Source: an uncultured Collinsella sp.
GTDB lineage: Bacteria; Actinomycetota; Coriobacteriia; Coriobacteriales; Coriobacteriaceae
DNA: 16,188 nucleotides
NCBI GenBank assembly: GCA_900547855.1
Contig: URIK01000024.1
Coordinates: 1-16,188, forward strand
Direction: 5' to 3'
The notes below the pieces were generated by a model that saw only the letters and a list, made by a program, of their open reading frames with translations, made no database searches and had not been told where the DNA came from. Below, piece after piece: positions 1 to 6,806 of the stretch (positions within the stretch are counted from its first letter, which is position 1; every line of letters begins with the position of its first letter). The position numbers and the translations under genes were made by a program.

Positions 1-436
1 GCATAAAGGTCGGCACGCAGGGGGCTGCCTTGACCACGATAGTCAGGGCTCCCGGCCAGCATCGTCGCGCGAGTATGCGGGCATCTTCCGGGATATCCAC
101 GCCATAGCGGTCGAGTGCTTCGACGCCATCGACCAGCCAAGCGACGGTTTGCGTGAGTTCACGTTGCTTGAGAGTGAAGATACGGCGATAGCCGGTGCCG
201 AGCGCTGGGACTGCGGCGCCATTGACGGCAGCCTGCGGATCGCGCGGCCACGATGGGAATTCGCTTGTATCTTGGGGCACGGCGTCCGAGAAGGCGTTGA
301 CTGCCACGGCGACACCGTAGACGGTCTCGGTCGGGATCAAAGCCAGGCCGCCGCGGCCGAGCACCTCGGCCGTGCGCTCGACGGCAAGCCGATGCGGCTC
401 GCGCGTTCCCTCGTATACCCGATAGACCGTCTGCAT
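1..436 (-). CDS. tsaC: Threonylcarbamoyl-AMP synthase (YrdC/Sua5/TsaC family), C-terminus cut by window edge
   Basis: Reading the minus strand from the ATG at 436 gives 145 codons open to the window edge. The fragment contains the family's substrate-site motif LIPTETVYGVA at about residues 33-43, a RIFTLKQRE segment at 85-93 in place of the usual (R)IxxxKxRP, and CWPGALTIVV at 126-135. The enzyme makes threonylcarbamoyl-AMP from threonine, bicarbonate and ATP for the t6A37 modification of ANN-decoding tRNAs in the cytoplasm. An in-frame TAA lies six codons upstream of this ATG, and AAGGGG lies 11 bases before it, so the start is firm. About 25-35 extra residues separate the PTETVYG and RIF segments relative to typical TsaC. 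The gene lies downstream of prfA and prmC on the same strand, a common bacterial order. Family assignment is good; which of the TsaC or Sua5 length classes it belongs to cannot be seen. Confidence 0.85.
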   Translation of the reverse strand, partial: MQTVYRVYEGTREPHRLAVERTAEVLGRGGLALIPTETVYGVAVAVNAFSDAVPQDTSEFPSWPRDPQAAVNGAAVPALGTGYRRIFTLKQRELTQTVAWLVDGVEALDRYGVDIPEDARILARRCWPGALTIVVKAAPCVPTFM

Positions 437-570
437 GTGTATGCCAGCCCCTTACGCTCTGGTGCAAGTTTGTTTACTGTGGGGCATTCTCGCACGAAAC
501 GTTCAACCTATTTGCCCAGAGCGCATGTTGGTTTGGTGAGCGGCTCTAGTAGTCGGTGAAAGTGAGGGGG

Positions 571-1017
571 TTATTGGACTGCGACGAACTTCTTTGGCCT
601 GCCGGCGTGGCGTTCTTGGGCGGCGTAGCGCTCGATGCTGTCTATCGTTATCATCCGACGGCCGTCGACGAGTTCAACATCGAGCTTTCCGGCTTTGACC
701 AGCGCGGTAATCCGCGGAGCGGAAACTTTGAGGTCCAGCGCTGCGTCTTTAAATGTTCGGCACGCCGCTTCCCGAGCGTCCTCGTGGTCGATTTCGACTG
801 AAAGGGCCACGACCTCGGCCGAGCGTTCGTACCCTGCCGGAGTCAAACCGTTGTTGAGGTCGTCGGCCAAAAACGCCATCAGTGCCTCGGTGGCATGGGC
901 AATCGCTTCTTCGCGCGTATCGCCATCGGCAAAGGCGCCGGGAATCTGCGGGAAGCTAGCGCAGTAACCATCGTCTTCTTTTATGAGAACGCAGTCATAG
1001 GTAAATCGCTGCCTCAT
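571..1017 (-). CDS. hicB: HicB family antitoxin with excisionase-like helix-turn-helix C-terminus
   Basis: This 148-residue protein starts at MRQRFTYDC. GGAGG lies four bases before this ATG, which favours it over the upstream in-frame ATG at 1062 that would overlap hicA. Residues of about 1-60 form a HicB-type domain: FTYDCVLIKEDDGYCASFPQIPG, then a helix with DTREEAIAHATEAL. Residues of about 95-140 (FKDAALDLKVSAPRITALVKAGKLDVELVDGRR... IDSIERYAAQ, read in pieces) resemble the MerR/excisionase HTH_17 fold instead of the more usual ribbon-helix-helix or Xre-type domain. HicB normally binds and blocks HicA and represses the operon. The gene begins 11 bases after the hicA stop, so the two are co-transcribed. 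The HicB assignment is strong; the class of DNA-binding domain is my reading of the sequence pattern. Confidence 0.85.
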   Translation of the reverse strand: MRQRFTYDCVLIKEDDGYCASFPQIPGAFADGDTREEAIAHATEALMAFLADDLNNGLTPAGYERSAEVVALSVEIDHEDAREAACRTFKDAALDLKVSAPRITALVKAGKLDVELVDGRRMITIDSIERYAAQERHAGRPKKFVAVQ

Positions 1018-1028
1018 TTTGCCTCCAA

Positions 1029-1214
1029 CTACCATCCAGCTTGGCGACGAATACTTGCCCACGTGCCCTTCTTTGGTCGATCACCACCAGAGCCGTTCAC
1101 GGTGACAACGCGGTCACCAGAAACATACTTAGCATGACTACCGACTTGCGCGACCTTCACGAATCCATCGTGCTTGAGTAGGGCAATGATTTCCCGAAAG
1201 GTAGGAGGTTGCAT
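1029..1214 (-). CDS. hicA: HicA family mRNA interferase toxin
   Basis: A 61-residue basic protein, the normal size for HicA. It begins with a helix (TFREIIALLKHDGFVKV), followed by the conserved G-S-H segment QVGSHAKYV with the catalytic-type histidine at residue 27, then a strand-rich part VVTVNGSGGDRPKKGTW and a short terminal helix. HicA toxins have a double-stranded-RNA-binding-like fold and cleave mRNA independently of the ribosome. AGAGG lies about ten bases before the ATG. It is the first gene of the toxin-antitoxin pair, with hicB directly downstream and a promoter with palindromic operator directly upstream. The conserved histidine and intact length suggest an active toxin. The pair lies between prmC and the YrdC gene, two genes usually close together, which suggests later insertion. 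Confidence 0.88.
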   Translation of the reverse strand: MQPPTFREIIALLKHDGFVKVAQVGSHAKYVSGDRVVTVNGSGGDRPKKGTWASIRRQAGW

Positions 1215-1238
1215 GGGCCGACCTCTTTCAGCCGTCCT

Positions 1239-1268
1239 AATTATAAACTACTTTATAATTTTTGCTAA
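1239..1268 (-). promoter_or_regulatory. hicAB promoter with overlapping palindromic operator
   Basis: On the minus strand there is a -35-like TTAGCA (1263-1268), a 17-base spacer and a perfect TATAAT -10 (1240-1245), placing transcription start about 20 bases before hicA. Covering the -10 and spacer is a perfect inverted repeat: AATTATAAA (1239-1247), four bases CTAC, TTTATAATT (1252-1260). A repressor bound here would block RNA polymerase, as expected for autoregulation by HicB or the HicAB complex. The promoter match is seen directly; the operator role is inferred. Confidence 0.75.
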
Positions 1269-1282
1269 CCAGTTAATAAATA

Positions 1283-2530
1283 TTACTGGCGTTGCTTGGG
1301 CTCGGTGACGATGGCTCGGACGATGCGGGGGCGATCGGTGAGGTCGTGGACGATGCGCACGTCCGACAGACCCGTTTGACGACAGAGCTCGGCCGCGGCG
1401 TCGAGCGCGCCCTCGTAGAGCTCGCAGGCAAACAGGCCGCCGGCACGCAGCATATAGGGTGCCGCATTGAGCAGGCGGCGGAAGATGTCCAGGCCGTCGG
1501 CACCGCCCTCGAGCGCCAGGTCGGGCTCAAAGTCCTTGACCTCGTGCGGCAGCGAGCGCATGACATCGGTGGGGATGTAGGGCGGGTTGGAGACGAGTAC
1601 GTCAAAGGTGCCCCACTCTTCACGGGGAATGGAGCTCACCAGGTTCGTGAGGCTGAAGGCGACCTCGTCGGACGTGAGGCCAAGCGCATCGCGGTTTTTG
1701 GTAGCAAGGTCGATGGCGCGCGGCTCGATATCGGTAGCAGTGCAGGTGACGTGGCCGCGACGCTCCCAGGCGATCGAGAGCGAGATACAGCCCGTGCCGC
1801 AGCCGACCTCGAGAACGCGGGCAGTGCGGGGCTCGGCTGGGGCAGGCGCAGCGGCATCCTGAGCTGAAGCCGTCTCCTGGTCGGCACCCTCGATGGCGAT
1901 GCCGTATTCGTCGAGCTCGGACTCGGCGGCTTCCGCGACTTCGGCTTCTGCTGCCTGCGCGGCTTCCTCGGCCTCGCGGTCGGCCAGTTCCTCGGCATAG
2001 GCGCGGCTACCCAGTACGTCGCCGCCTAGCGCCGCCTCATCGGCAGCCGTCAGGTTAGCGGCACGGCGCTCGGCGGTCGCCCGTTCGTCTGCCAGCGCGG
2101 CCTCAGCCTTGCGTGCCTCCTCGACCTCATCGTTCCAAGGCAGCTCAACACGCTGACGGGCAGCAGCCTCGGGGCTCAGCACCTCGGCATCCAGATAATC
2201 GAGGACTTCCTCGACGAGCATCTCGGTTTCGGGGCGCGGAATGAGCACACCGGGGGCGCACGCGACGTCGATCATGCGAAACTGCGTGCTGCCGGTGATG
2301 TACTGTAGCGGCTCGCCTTTGGCGCGACGAACGACGGCCGCATGCATGGTCTCGAGCTGGGCCGCGTTAAGCGTCTCGTCCATACGCATATATAGGTCAA
2401 TGCGCGCCAGGCCCGTGGCGGCGCACAGCAGCCACTCGGCAGAAAGACGGGGGTGCTCCTCGCCGCGCTCGGCCAGGTACTCCTTGGTCCACTCGAGACA
2501 ACGCTTGATGGTCCAGATCTCGTTTGCCAT
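1283..2530 (-). CDS. prmC: Release factor glutamine methyltransferase PrmC with long internal insert
   Basis: This 415-residue protein (start MANEIWTIK) transfers a methyl group from S-adenosylmethionine to the GGQ glutamine of release factors. Residues 1-115 are the helical substrate-binding domain and hinge, ending in YITGSTQFRM and LIPRPETE (97-104). The methyltransferase domain starts near residue 236 with the SAM loop LEVGCGTGC and carries the NPPY active-site motif at 315-318. Between them, residues of about 117-235 are an alanine- and glutamate-rich, low-complexity stretch; PrmC is normally near 280 residues, so about 120 residues are extra. The start is preferred over the upstream ATG at 2605 because it opens the conserved N-terminal domain and GAGGGG lies just before it. 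Its substrate, prfA, lies upstream on the same strand but beyond a terminator. Confidence 0.93.
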   Translation of the reverse strand: MANEIWTIKRCLEWTKEYLAERGEEHPRLSAEWLLCAATGLARIDLYMRMDETLNAAQLETMHAAVVRRAKGEPLQYITGSTQFRMIDVACAPGVLIPRPETEMLVEEVLDYLDAEVLSPEAAARQRVELPWNDEVEEARKAEAALADERATAERRAANLTAADEAALGGDVLGSRAYAEELADREAEEAAQAAEAEVAEAAESELDEYGIAIEGADQETASAQDAAAPAPAEPRTARVLEVGCGTGCISLSIAWERRGHVTCTATDIEPRAIDLATKNRDALGLTSDEVAFSLTNLVSSIPREEWGTFDVLVSNPPYIPTDVMRSLPHEVKDFEPDLALEGGADGLDIFRRLLNAAPYMLRAGGLFACELYEGALDAAAELCRQTGLSDVRIVHDLTDRPRIVRAIVTEPKQRQ

Positions 2531-2578
2531 GGGGCCCTCCCCTCTTAAGCGCCGGACGGCGCGCGAATGTCGGAGCAG

Positions 2579-2605
2579 ATTGTACGCGAGGGTGGCACGC
2601 GGCAA
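2579..2605 (-). promoter_or_regulatory. Possible prmC promoter
   Basis: On the minus strand TACAAT (2579-2584) resembles a -10 box and TTGCCG (2600-2605) a -35 box, but the spacer is only 15 bases. Transcription would begin about 40 bases before the prmC ATG. A separate promoter is expected here because a terminator lies between prfA and prmC. Confidence 0.4.
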
Positions 2606-2634
2606 GAGACAATTGGAAGCGATTATCGAGAATC

Positions 2635-2657
2635 AGCCCAGAATTTTGCACTGGGCT
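2635..2657. other. Small inverted repeat upstream of prmC
   Basis: AGCCCAG (2635-2641) and CTGGGCT (2651-2657) form a perfect seven-base-pair stem around a nine-base AT-rich loop. There is no following T run, so it is not an obvious terminator. It lies about 30 bases upstream of the proposed prmC -35 box and could be an operator or simply an incidental hairpin. Confidence 0.45.
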
Positions 2658-2761
2658 CGCTCAAAGTGTTCATTCGCCGACGTCTAGATTTGCATTCGTC
2701 AAGCTTTTGGCAAGGTTGCCCTTAACCTGACCAATATCTAACCAAACGCTTGCCACATCGC

Positions 2762-2780
2762 TTGACGCGCGACGCGTCAA
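2762..2780. repeat. Inverted repeat TTGACGCG-CGA-CGCGTCAA
   Basis: Perfect eight-base arms (2762-2769 and 2773-2780) separated by three bases. The following AAAAATC on the plus strand pairs with GATTTTT at 2812-2818 to give a second possible stem. A three-base separation suits a protein-binding site as well as a hairpin. Function unknown. Confidence 0.5.
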
Positions 2781-2875
2781 AAATCACCCCGCGACTTCTT
2801 GGACGATTTTTCGAGCAATATTTTCGATAGCGGCTACATGCCGTCAATTGCTTTAAGCAGGTAGCCGGCTTAATG

Positions 2876-2998
2876 GCCATCAAAGCCGATTAAATAACAT
2901 CTCAAAGCAATGTGCCCAACCTAGTCATTTAAGAACGTCCCCAATGACTAAAATGCCATCACAGCCGACTGAATATAATATCAAGGCAATGTCCCCAA
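2876..2998. repeat. Degenerate direct repeat, two 44-base copies 79 bases apart
   Basis: Copy 1 is 2876-2919 and copy 2 is 2955-2998. They match at 36 of 44 positions by hand alignment, sharing GCCATCA, AGCCGA and GCAATGT blocks and ending in CCCAA. The short GAACGTCCCC palindrome lies between them. This looks like a decayed tandem duplication of a non-coding element. Confidence 0.7.
2922..2950. repeat. Family A palindrome, short form
   Basis: TAGTCATT (2922-2929) and AATGACTA (2943-2950) flank TAAGAACGTCCCC. The core GAACGTCCCCAAYGACTA is shared with the long palindromes at 9010-9065 and 15924-15981, but here the long outer arm is missing. Confidence 0.7.
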
Positions 2999-3030
2999 TG
3001 ACTCCCTACGGATCATTTGACAACCAAGAA

Positions 3031-3055
3031 AACGCCGATGTTTTGGCAATGCCAG
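3031..3055. repeat. Element E, copy 1
   Basis: A 25-base stretch beginning AACGCCGATGTTTTGGC matches 16075-16099 at 20 of 25 positions. In both places it lies about 80-95 bases to the right of a family A palindrome and follows GTCCCCAA half-sites, so it may be one end of a larger degenerate repeat. Confidence 0.55.
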
Positions 3056-3087
3056 CGAGCGACGTCCAGAGCGAACAAGTTGGCATG

Positions 3088-3130
3088 AAAAAGGCAAGGC
3101 ATAGACCTTCTGGTCATGCCTTGCCTTTTG
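3088..3130 (-). terminator. Strong rho-independent terminator after prfA
   Basis: Perfect 14-base arms, AAAAGGCAAGGCAT (3089-3102) and ATGCCTTGCCTTTT (3116-3129), enclose an inner GACC-TTCT-GGTC stem-loop. On the minus strand it ends in TTTTT, 70-110 bases past the prfA stop. It should separate prfA transcription from prmC. The A/T flanks on both sides would let it act in both directions. Confidence 0.88.
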
Positions 3131-3202
3131 AATGACAAATTGTCGCTCTGGGCGGCGCGCAGCGTCGAGCCGTTACGCGGTTTGGCAAAACCGCGTAACC
3201 CA

Positions 3203-4270
3203 CTACACAGCCTGCGCCAGCTTCTCGGCTCGCTCGGCGGCGGCGAGTGCCTCGATCACGGTGCCGAGCTGATCGCCCAGAAGGACGCCGTTGTAGGTGG
3301 AGTTGAAGCCGATGCGGTGATCGGTCACGCGGTCCTGGGGCTGGTTGTAGGTACGGATCTTCTCGGAACGGTTGCCATGGCCGATCTGGCTCTGGCGCTC
3401 GGCACCGAGCTCGGCCTGCTGCTTCTCGAGCTCCATCTCGTACAGACGGGCACGCAGCATCTGCATGCAGACCTCGCGGTTCTGGATCTGGGAGCGCTGC
3501 TCCTGCGACTGCACCACGGTGTTGGTGGGCAGGTGGGTAATGCGCACGGCGGAGTAGGTGGTGTTAACGCACTGACCGCCAGGGCCGGAGGCGCAGTAGG
3601 TGTCGATGCGCAGGTCGGACTGGTTGATCTGGACGTCGATCTCCTCGGCCTCGGGAAGCACGGCGACGGTAGCCGTGGAGGTCTGAATGCGGCCCTGGGA
3701 CTCGGTCTTGGGGACGCGCTGGACGCGGTGCACGCCGGACTCGTACTTCATGACGGAGTAGACGCGGTCGCCCTCGACCTTGAACTCAATGGACTTAAAG
3801 CCACCGGCCTCGCTGGGGCTGGAGTCGAGCACGGTAGTCTTCCAGCCGCGCGACTCGCAAAAGCGCTGATACATCTTGTACAGGTCGCCGGCGAAGATGG
3901 CCGCCTCGTCGCCACCGGCGGCGGAGCGGATCTCGACGATGGTGTTCTTGTCGTCGTTGGGGTCGCTCGGGATGAGCATGTACTTGATGTCTTCCTCGAG
4001 CTGGGGAAGCTTGGCCTCGTTTTCGGAGATGTCCATCTGGAGCATCTCCTTCTCATCGGCATCGGTGGTATCGTGCAGCATTTCCTTGGCAGCCTCGATG
4101 TCATCGAGCGCGCCGATGTACTCGCGCGAGGCGGCGATGAGGTCGGACTGGTGCGCGTATTCCTTGTTGAGACGCGTGAACTCCTTGATATCGGAGGCGA
4201 CGGCCGGGTCGGAAAGCTTCTTCTCGAGCTCCTCGTAGGCCTTGATGATCTTTTCGAGCTTGTCGCGCAT
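3203..4270 (-). CDS. prfA: Peptide chain release factor 1
   Basis: A 355-residue class I release factor, the normal length for RF1, which recognises UAA and UAG and triggers peptidyl-tRNA hydrolysis on the ribosome. The GGQ motif is at 231-233 within GPGGQCVNTTYSAVRITHLPT. The codon-recognition tripeptide position, in RVPKTESQGRIQTSTATVAV, reads PKT at 187-189, the RF1-type context instead of SPF of RF2. No programmed frameshift is present, again as expected for RF1. The start MRDKLEKI is chosen over an upstream ATG at 4444 because AAGGAG lies six bases before it and family similarity begins there. The GGQ glutamine is the substrate of PrmC, encoded downstream. Confidence 0.97.
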   Translation of the reverse strand: MRDKLEKIIKAYEELEKKLSDPAVASDIKEFTRLNKEYAHQSDLIAASREYIGALDDIEAAKEMLHDTTDADEKEMLQMDISENEAKLPQLEEDIKYMLIPSDPNDDKNTIVEIRSAAGGDEAAIFAGDLYKMYQRFCESRGWKTTVLDSSPSEAGGFKSIEFKVEGDRVYSVMKYESGVHRVQRVPKTESQGRIQTSTATVAVLPEAEEIDVQINQSDLRIDTYCASGPGGQCVNTTYSAVRITHLPTNTVVQSQEQRSQIQNREVCMQMLRARLYEMELEKQQAELGAERQSQIGHGNRSEKIRTYNQPQDRVTDHRIGFNSTYNGVLLGDQLGTVIEALAAAERAEKLAQAV

Positions 4271-4498
4271 GACGGACTCCTTTATATGCGTGAAGGTGAA
4301 AATCGGCAGAATTGATGGGGCGCGGGGCGCCGCTGCGGGGGTAAGCCCGGCTAGAACATGTCGATCCTCAGATACATGCGCATCCCTTCGCGTATGGGGT
4401 ACATAGTTGCGGTCTAACCCATACATGATAGCGTGCGCAGGCAAACCTGCATATAACCCGCACGGAATCCGACAAAGGGACAGTCCCTTTGTTGGATT
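4271..4498 (-). other. prfA upstream region
   Basis: Between the M20 peptidase stop and prfA. It contains the family B palindrome at its far end and an untranslated stretch of about 200 bases before prfA. No clear consensus promoter pair or RNA gene was found. A short hairpin GCAGG-CAAA-CCTGC lies near 4438-4451. Confidence 0.4.
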
Positions 4499-4499
4499 C
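4465..4499. repeat. Family B palindrome, copy 1
   Basis: GAATCCGACAAAGGGAC (4465-4481), one central base, GTCCCTTTGTTGGATTC (4483-4499). The 17-base arms have one mismatch. The core GACAAAGGGACxGTCCCTTTGT is shared with copies at 11132, 13061 and 14607, but the outer arms differ (GAATCC instead of AATGT). It touches the last base of the M20 peptidase stop codon, so it will form at the 3' end of that transcript. No T run follows. Confidence 0.85.
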
Positions 4500-5926
4500 T
4501 AGAGCGTGTGGAGCAGAGCGATGAAAAAGCGGACACCCTGAAGGTAGACTCGGCGGGTAATGCGCTCGTTGGTGCCGTGGACGCCTCGGTCGCACTCGTC
4601 ATCGTCGACCACAAAGGCCGAGAAACGAATGCACTCAGGGCAAATGCGCTGATAGTTGGCAGCGTCGGTCGCGCCGATTACGGTCGAGGGGACGATGCTG
4701 ACAGGAGCCCCGCCCGTCGCACTCGGTCCGTTTTCCTCCGTCCCCTTTGGATCACGGAAATAGCGGGCGGCGATGGCGCGAACGGCCTCGAGCCCCGGTC
4801 CACCGACACGCGGAGACGGCGAAGGCTCGGAGCTGCCGGGGCCCAGCTCCACTTCGACACAACCGGCAAGGTCCGCCCCGGCAACCGCCTCACGGCAGCG
4901 CGCCACAACGTCGACCACGCTCGTACCCTCGAGCATGCGGAAGTTAATGTTGGCCCACATATCCTGCGGCATTACGTTGGCGCCGGTGCTGCCACCCTCG
5001 ATCTGCGTGGGCGCGCAGGTGGTCGTCACCAGCGGATAGAGCTTTTTGCTGGCGAGGCAATCGCGGACAATGGCATCCCCGTTGGCGGCAATTTCATCGG
5101 CCGTGTAGAGCCCCAACTCGACGAGTTGAGCGGCAAGCAAGTCGGTCACGCGCGTCGGCCACTCGATATCGCAGATTGCGGTGATGGCACGGCTGAGCAC
5201 CTCGAGCGATGTGCCGCCGTAGGGGTTGGACGAATGCCCGCCCTCACTCTTCGTCTTGAGTATGATATCGGCGTAACCCTTCTCCGCGAGGTCGGCATGC
5301 ATAAGCCAGCCCTCGCCCGCGCCATACTCGGCAGCCGAAACAATACGGTAGTCACCCTCGTCGATCAGATATTCAAGTTCAACGCCACGCTCCTCGAGCA
5401 CACGACCGATCGCCCCCGCGCCGTACTGCGTGGTTTCCTCGTCCTGGCCAAAGGCGAGCAGCAGGGTACGCTTGTGCTCCCAGCCGTGCGCGAGCGCATA
5501 CTCAACCGCCTCGAGAATGCCTGCGACCTGGTCTTTCATATCGATGGCGCCGCGACCCCAAATGTAGGTGTCGTCCACATGTCCGCTAAAGGGGGCATGC
5601 GTCCAGTCAGCCTCGGTGCCGGGTACCACGGGAACCACGTCCATGTGGCCCATGAGCATAATGGGCTTGAGGGCAGGGTCGGAACCGCTAAGCGTCACCA
5701 ATAGCGAATGGTCGATAAGCTCGACCTTACCCGCCGTAAATACGTGCGGCCAAGCCTGCTGCATATACGCGCGCAGGTCGTCGAACGGCTGCCAGTTCAC
5801 CGCCTCGGCATCCATACTCGAGATGGTCGGAAACGACAGCACGCGGCCCAGGCGCTCGCACGCACCAGCTTCGTCCAAATCGGCAAAATCATCCTCATGC
5901 GCAAAGAAGCGCCAAACCTCGGCCAT
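4499..5926 (-). CDS. M20 family metallopeptidase (PM20D1/CPS1-like)
   Basis: A 475-residue zinc-dependent hydrolase of the M20/ArgE/DapE superfamily. Metal-site motifs are visible in order: LMGHMDVVPV (H94, D96), WGRGAIDMKDQ (D129), GQDEETTQYGAG (E163/E164), IDEGD (about 189-192), and HG in GVHGTNERI near the C-terminus. GGHSSNPYGGTSLEVL marks the lid/dimerisation domain. The length, the EGGHSS context and the NYQR segment resemble the carboxypeptidase S/PM20D1 branch, which acts on peptides or N-acyl amino acids. No signal peptide is seen, so it is probably cytoplasmic. The start MAEVWRF is preceded by AAAGGA; an upstream ATG at 5980 is less likely. It follows the amino-acid ABC transporter ATPase by 72 bases and may share its transcript. 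The exact substrate cannot be deduced. Confidence 0.88.
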   Translation of the reverse strand: MAEVWRFFAHEDDFADLDEAGACERLGRVLSFPTISSMDAEAVNWQPFDDLRAYMQQAWPHVFTAGKVELIDHSLLVTLSGSDPALKPIMLMGHMDVVPVVPGTEADWTHAPFSGHVDDTYIWGRGAIDMKDQVAGILEAVEYALAHGWEHKRTLLLAFGQDEETTQYGAGAIGRVLEERGVELEYLIDEGDYRIVSAAEYGAGEGWLMHADLAEKGYADIILKTKSEGGHSSNPYGGTSLEVLSRAITAICDIEWPTRVTDLLAAQLVELGLYTADEIAANGDAIVRDCLASKKLYPLVTTTCAPTQIEGGSTGANVMPQDMWANINFRMLEGTSVVDVVARCREAVAGADLAGCVEVELGPGSSEPSPSPRVGGPGLEAVRAIAARYFRDPKGTEENGPSATGGAPVSIVPSTVIGATDAANYQRICPECIRFSAFVVDDDECDRGVHGTNERITRRVYLQGVRFFIALLHTL

Positions 5927-5950
5927 GACATCCTTTCGATTGTGATGACG

Positions 5951-5975
5951 AGGGCCGCCCCACGGGAGCGGCCCT
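5951..5975 (-). other. Intercistronic hairpin between transporter and peptidase genes
   Basis: AGGGCCGC (5951-5958) and GCGGCCCT (5968-5975) form a perfect eight-base GC-rich stem with a nine-base loop. No T run follows on the minus strand. It may protect the 3' end of the transporter mRNA or attenuate read-through into the peptidase gene. Confidence 0.55.
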
Positions 5976-5998
5976 GTCATGCAAACATTTGCGGTCGG

Positions 5999-6784
5999 TT
6001 ACTTGTCCTCGAGATAACGCGAGAGGAACTCGCGGGTGCGCTGGTGTTTGGGGTTGCCAAAGAGCTCGGCCGGCGCGGCGTCCTCGAGCACCACGCCCTT
6101 ATCCATAAAGACCACGCGGTCGGACACGGTTCGGGCAAAGGCCATCTCGTGCGTGACGACGACCATGGTCATGCCGTCGGCCGCGAGCTTGCGCATGACC
6201 TCGAGCACCTCGCCCACGATCTCGGGGTCGAGTGCCGAAGTCGGCTCGTCGAACAGCATGATCTGCGGATTCATGCACAGGGCGCGTGCGATGGCTACGC
6301 GCTGTTTTTGACCACCGGACAGGCGGCCCACGGCGGCGTGCGCGAACTTTTCGAGTCCCACGCTCGTCAGATGCTCCATCGCAATTTTTTCAGCCTCGGC
6401 CTTGCTCATCTTTTTGAGCATGACGGGCGCAAGCGTGCAGTTGTCGAGCACGTCCATGTTGTTGAACAGGTTAAAGCCCTGGAACACCATGCCGATGTCC
6501 TCGCGGAGTTTATTGATATTGCAGCGCTCGGCCGTAAGGTCCTGGCCGTGGAACCAGATGTGGCCCGCGTCCGGGGTCTCGAGCAGATTGAGGCAGCGCA
6601 GGAAGGTCGACTTGCCCGAGCCCGAGGCGCCGATAATGGTGACGACCTCGCCGGGGTTAACGGACAGGTCGATGCCCTTGAGTACCTCGAGCGAGCCGAA
6701 GCTCTTGCGCAGGCCCTCAACGCGGATGAGCGGCTCATTGGTCTGTGCGGCGGCCGCAACGCCGGTAGTGGCGGTATCTGCCAT
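5999..6784 (-). CDS. Polar amino-acid ABC transporter ATP-binding protein (GlnQ/HisP type)
   Basis: A 261-residue ATPase that powers import of an amino acid at the inner face of the membrane. Walker A is GASGSGKST at 52-60, the Q-loop is FQGFNLF near 101-107, the signature is LSGGQKQR at 155-162, Walker B is IMLFDEPTS at 175-183, and the switch histidine is H212 in VVVTHEM. Similarity to GlnQ-type proteins begins near residue 19 (LIRVEGLRKSFG), leaving a short variable N-terminal tail. GAGGAG precedes the MADTATT start. It begins 22 bases after the permease stop, so the genes are co-transcribed. The class is certain; the particular amino acid is not. Confidence 0.95.
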   Translation of the reverse strand: MADTATTGVAAAAQTNEPLIRVEGLRKSFGSLEVLKGIDLSVNPGEVVTIIGASGSGKSTFLRCLNLLETPDAGHIWFHGQDLTAERCNINKLREDIGMVFQGFNLFNNMDVLDNCTLAPVMLKKMSKAEAEKIAMEHLTSVGLEKFAHAAVGRLSGGQKQRVAIARALCMNPQIMLFDEPTSALDPEIVGEVLEVMRKLAADGMTMVVVTHEMAFARTVSDRVVFMDKGVVLEDAAPAELFGNPKHQRTREFLSRYLEDK

Positions 6785-6806
6785 GATGATTCTCCTCGTC
6801 TTAAGC

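Larger units (their letters stand above)
2658..3087. other. Non-coding repeat-rich region between prmC and prfA
   Basis: About 430 bases with no convincing gene. The stretch is clearly richer in A and T than the surrounding genes. It holds an eight-base inverted repeat, two degenerate copies of a 44-base sequence 79 bases apart, a short palindrome around GAACGTCCCC, and a 25-base element repeated near the right end of the window; each is listed separately. The only open frame of any size (2944-3135) runs through these repeats and the terminator and has no ribosome-binding site of note. Confidence 0.7.

Noticed and set aside
43..467. Two overlapping minus-strand frames at the left edge (43-315 and 159-467)
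   Set aside because: The third minus frame, open from 436 to the edge, encodes the YrdC/Sua5 motifs; these two are its shadows, not evidence of a frameshift.
2944..3135. 63-codon open frame in the prmC-prfA gap
   Set aside because: It runs through degenerate repeats and the stem of the prfA terminator, so it is unlikely to be a gene.
3116..4315. 399-codon open frame on the plus strand
   Set aside because: It is antisense to prfA, low in complexity (Leu, Gly, Val, Asp), and begins inside the terminator.
4508..5704. 398-codon open frame on the plus strand
   Set aside because: Antisense to the M20 peptidase, whose metal-site motifs fix the true frame.
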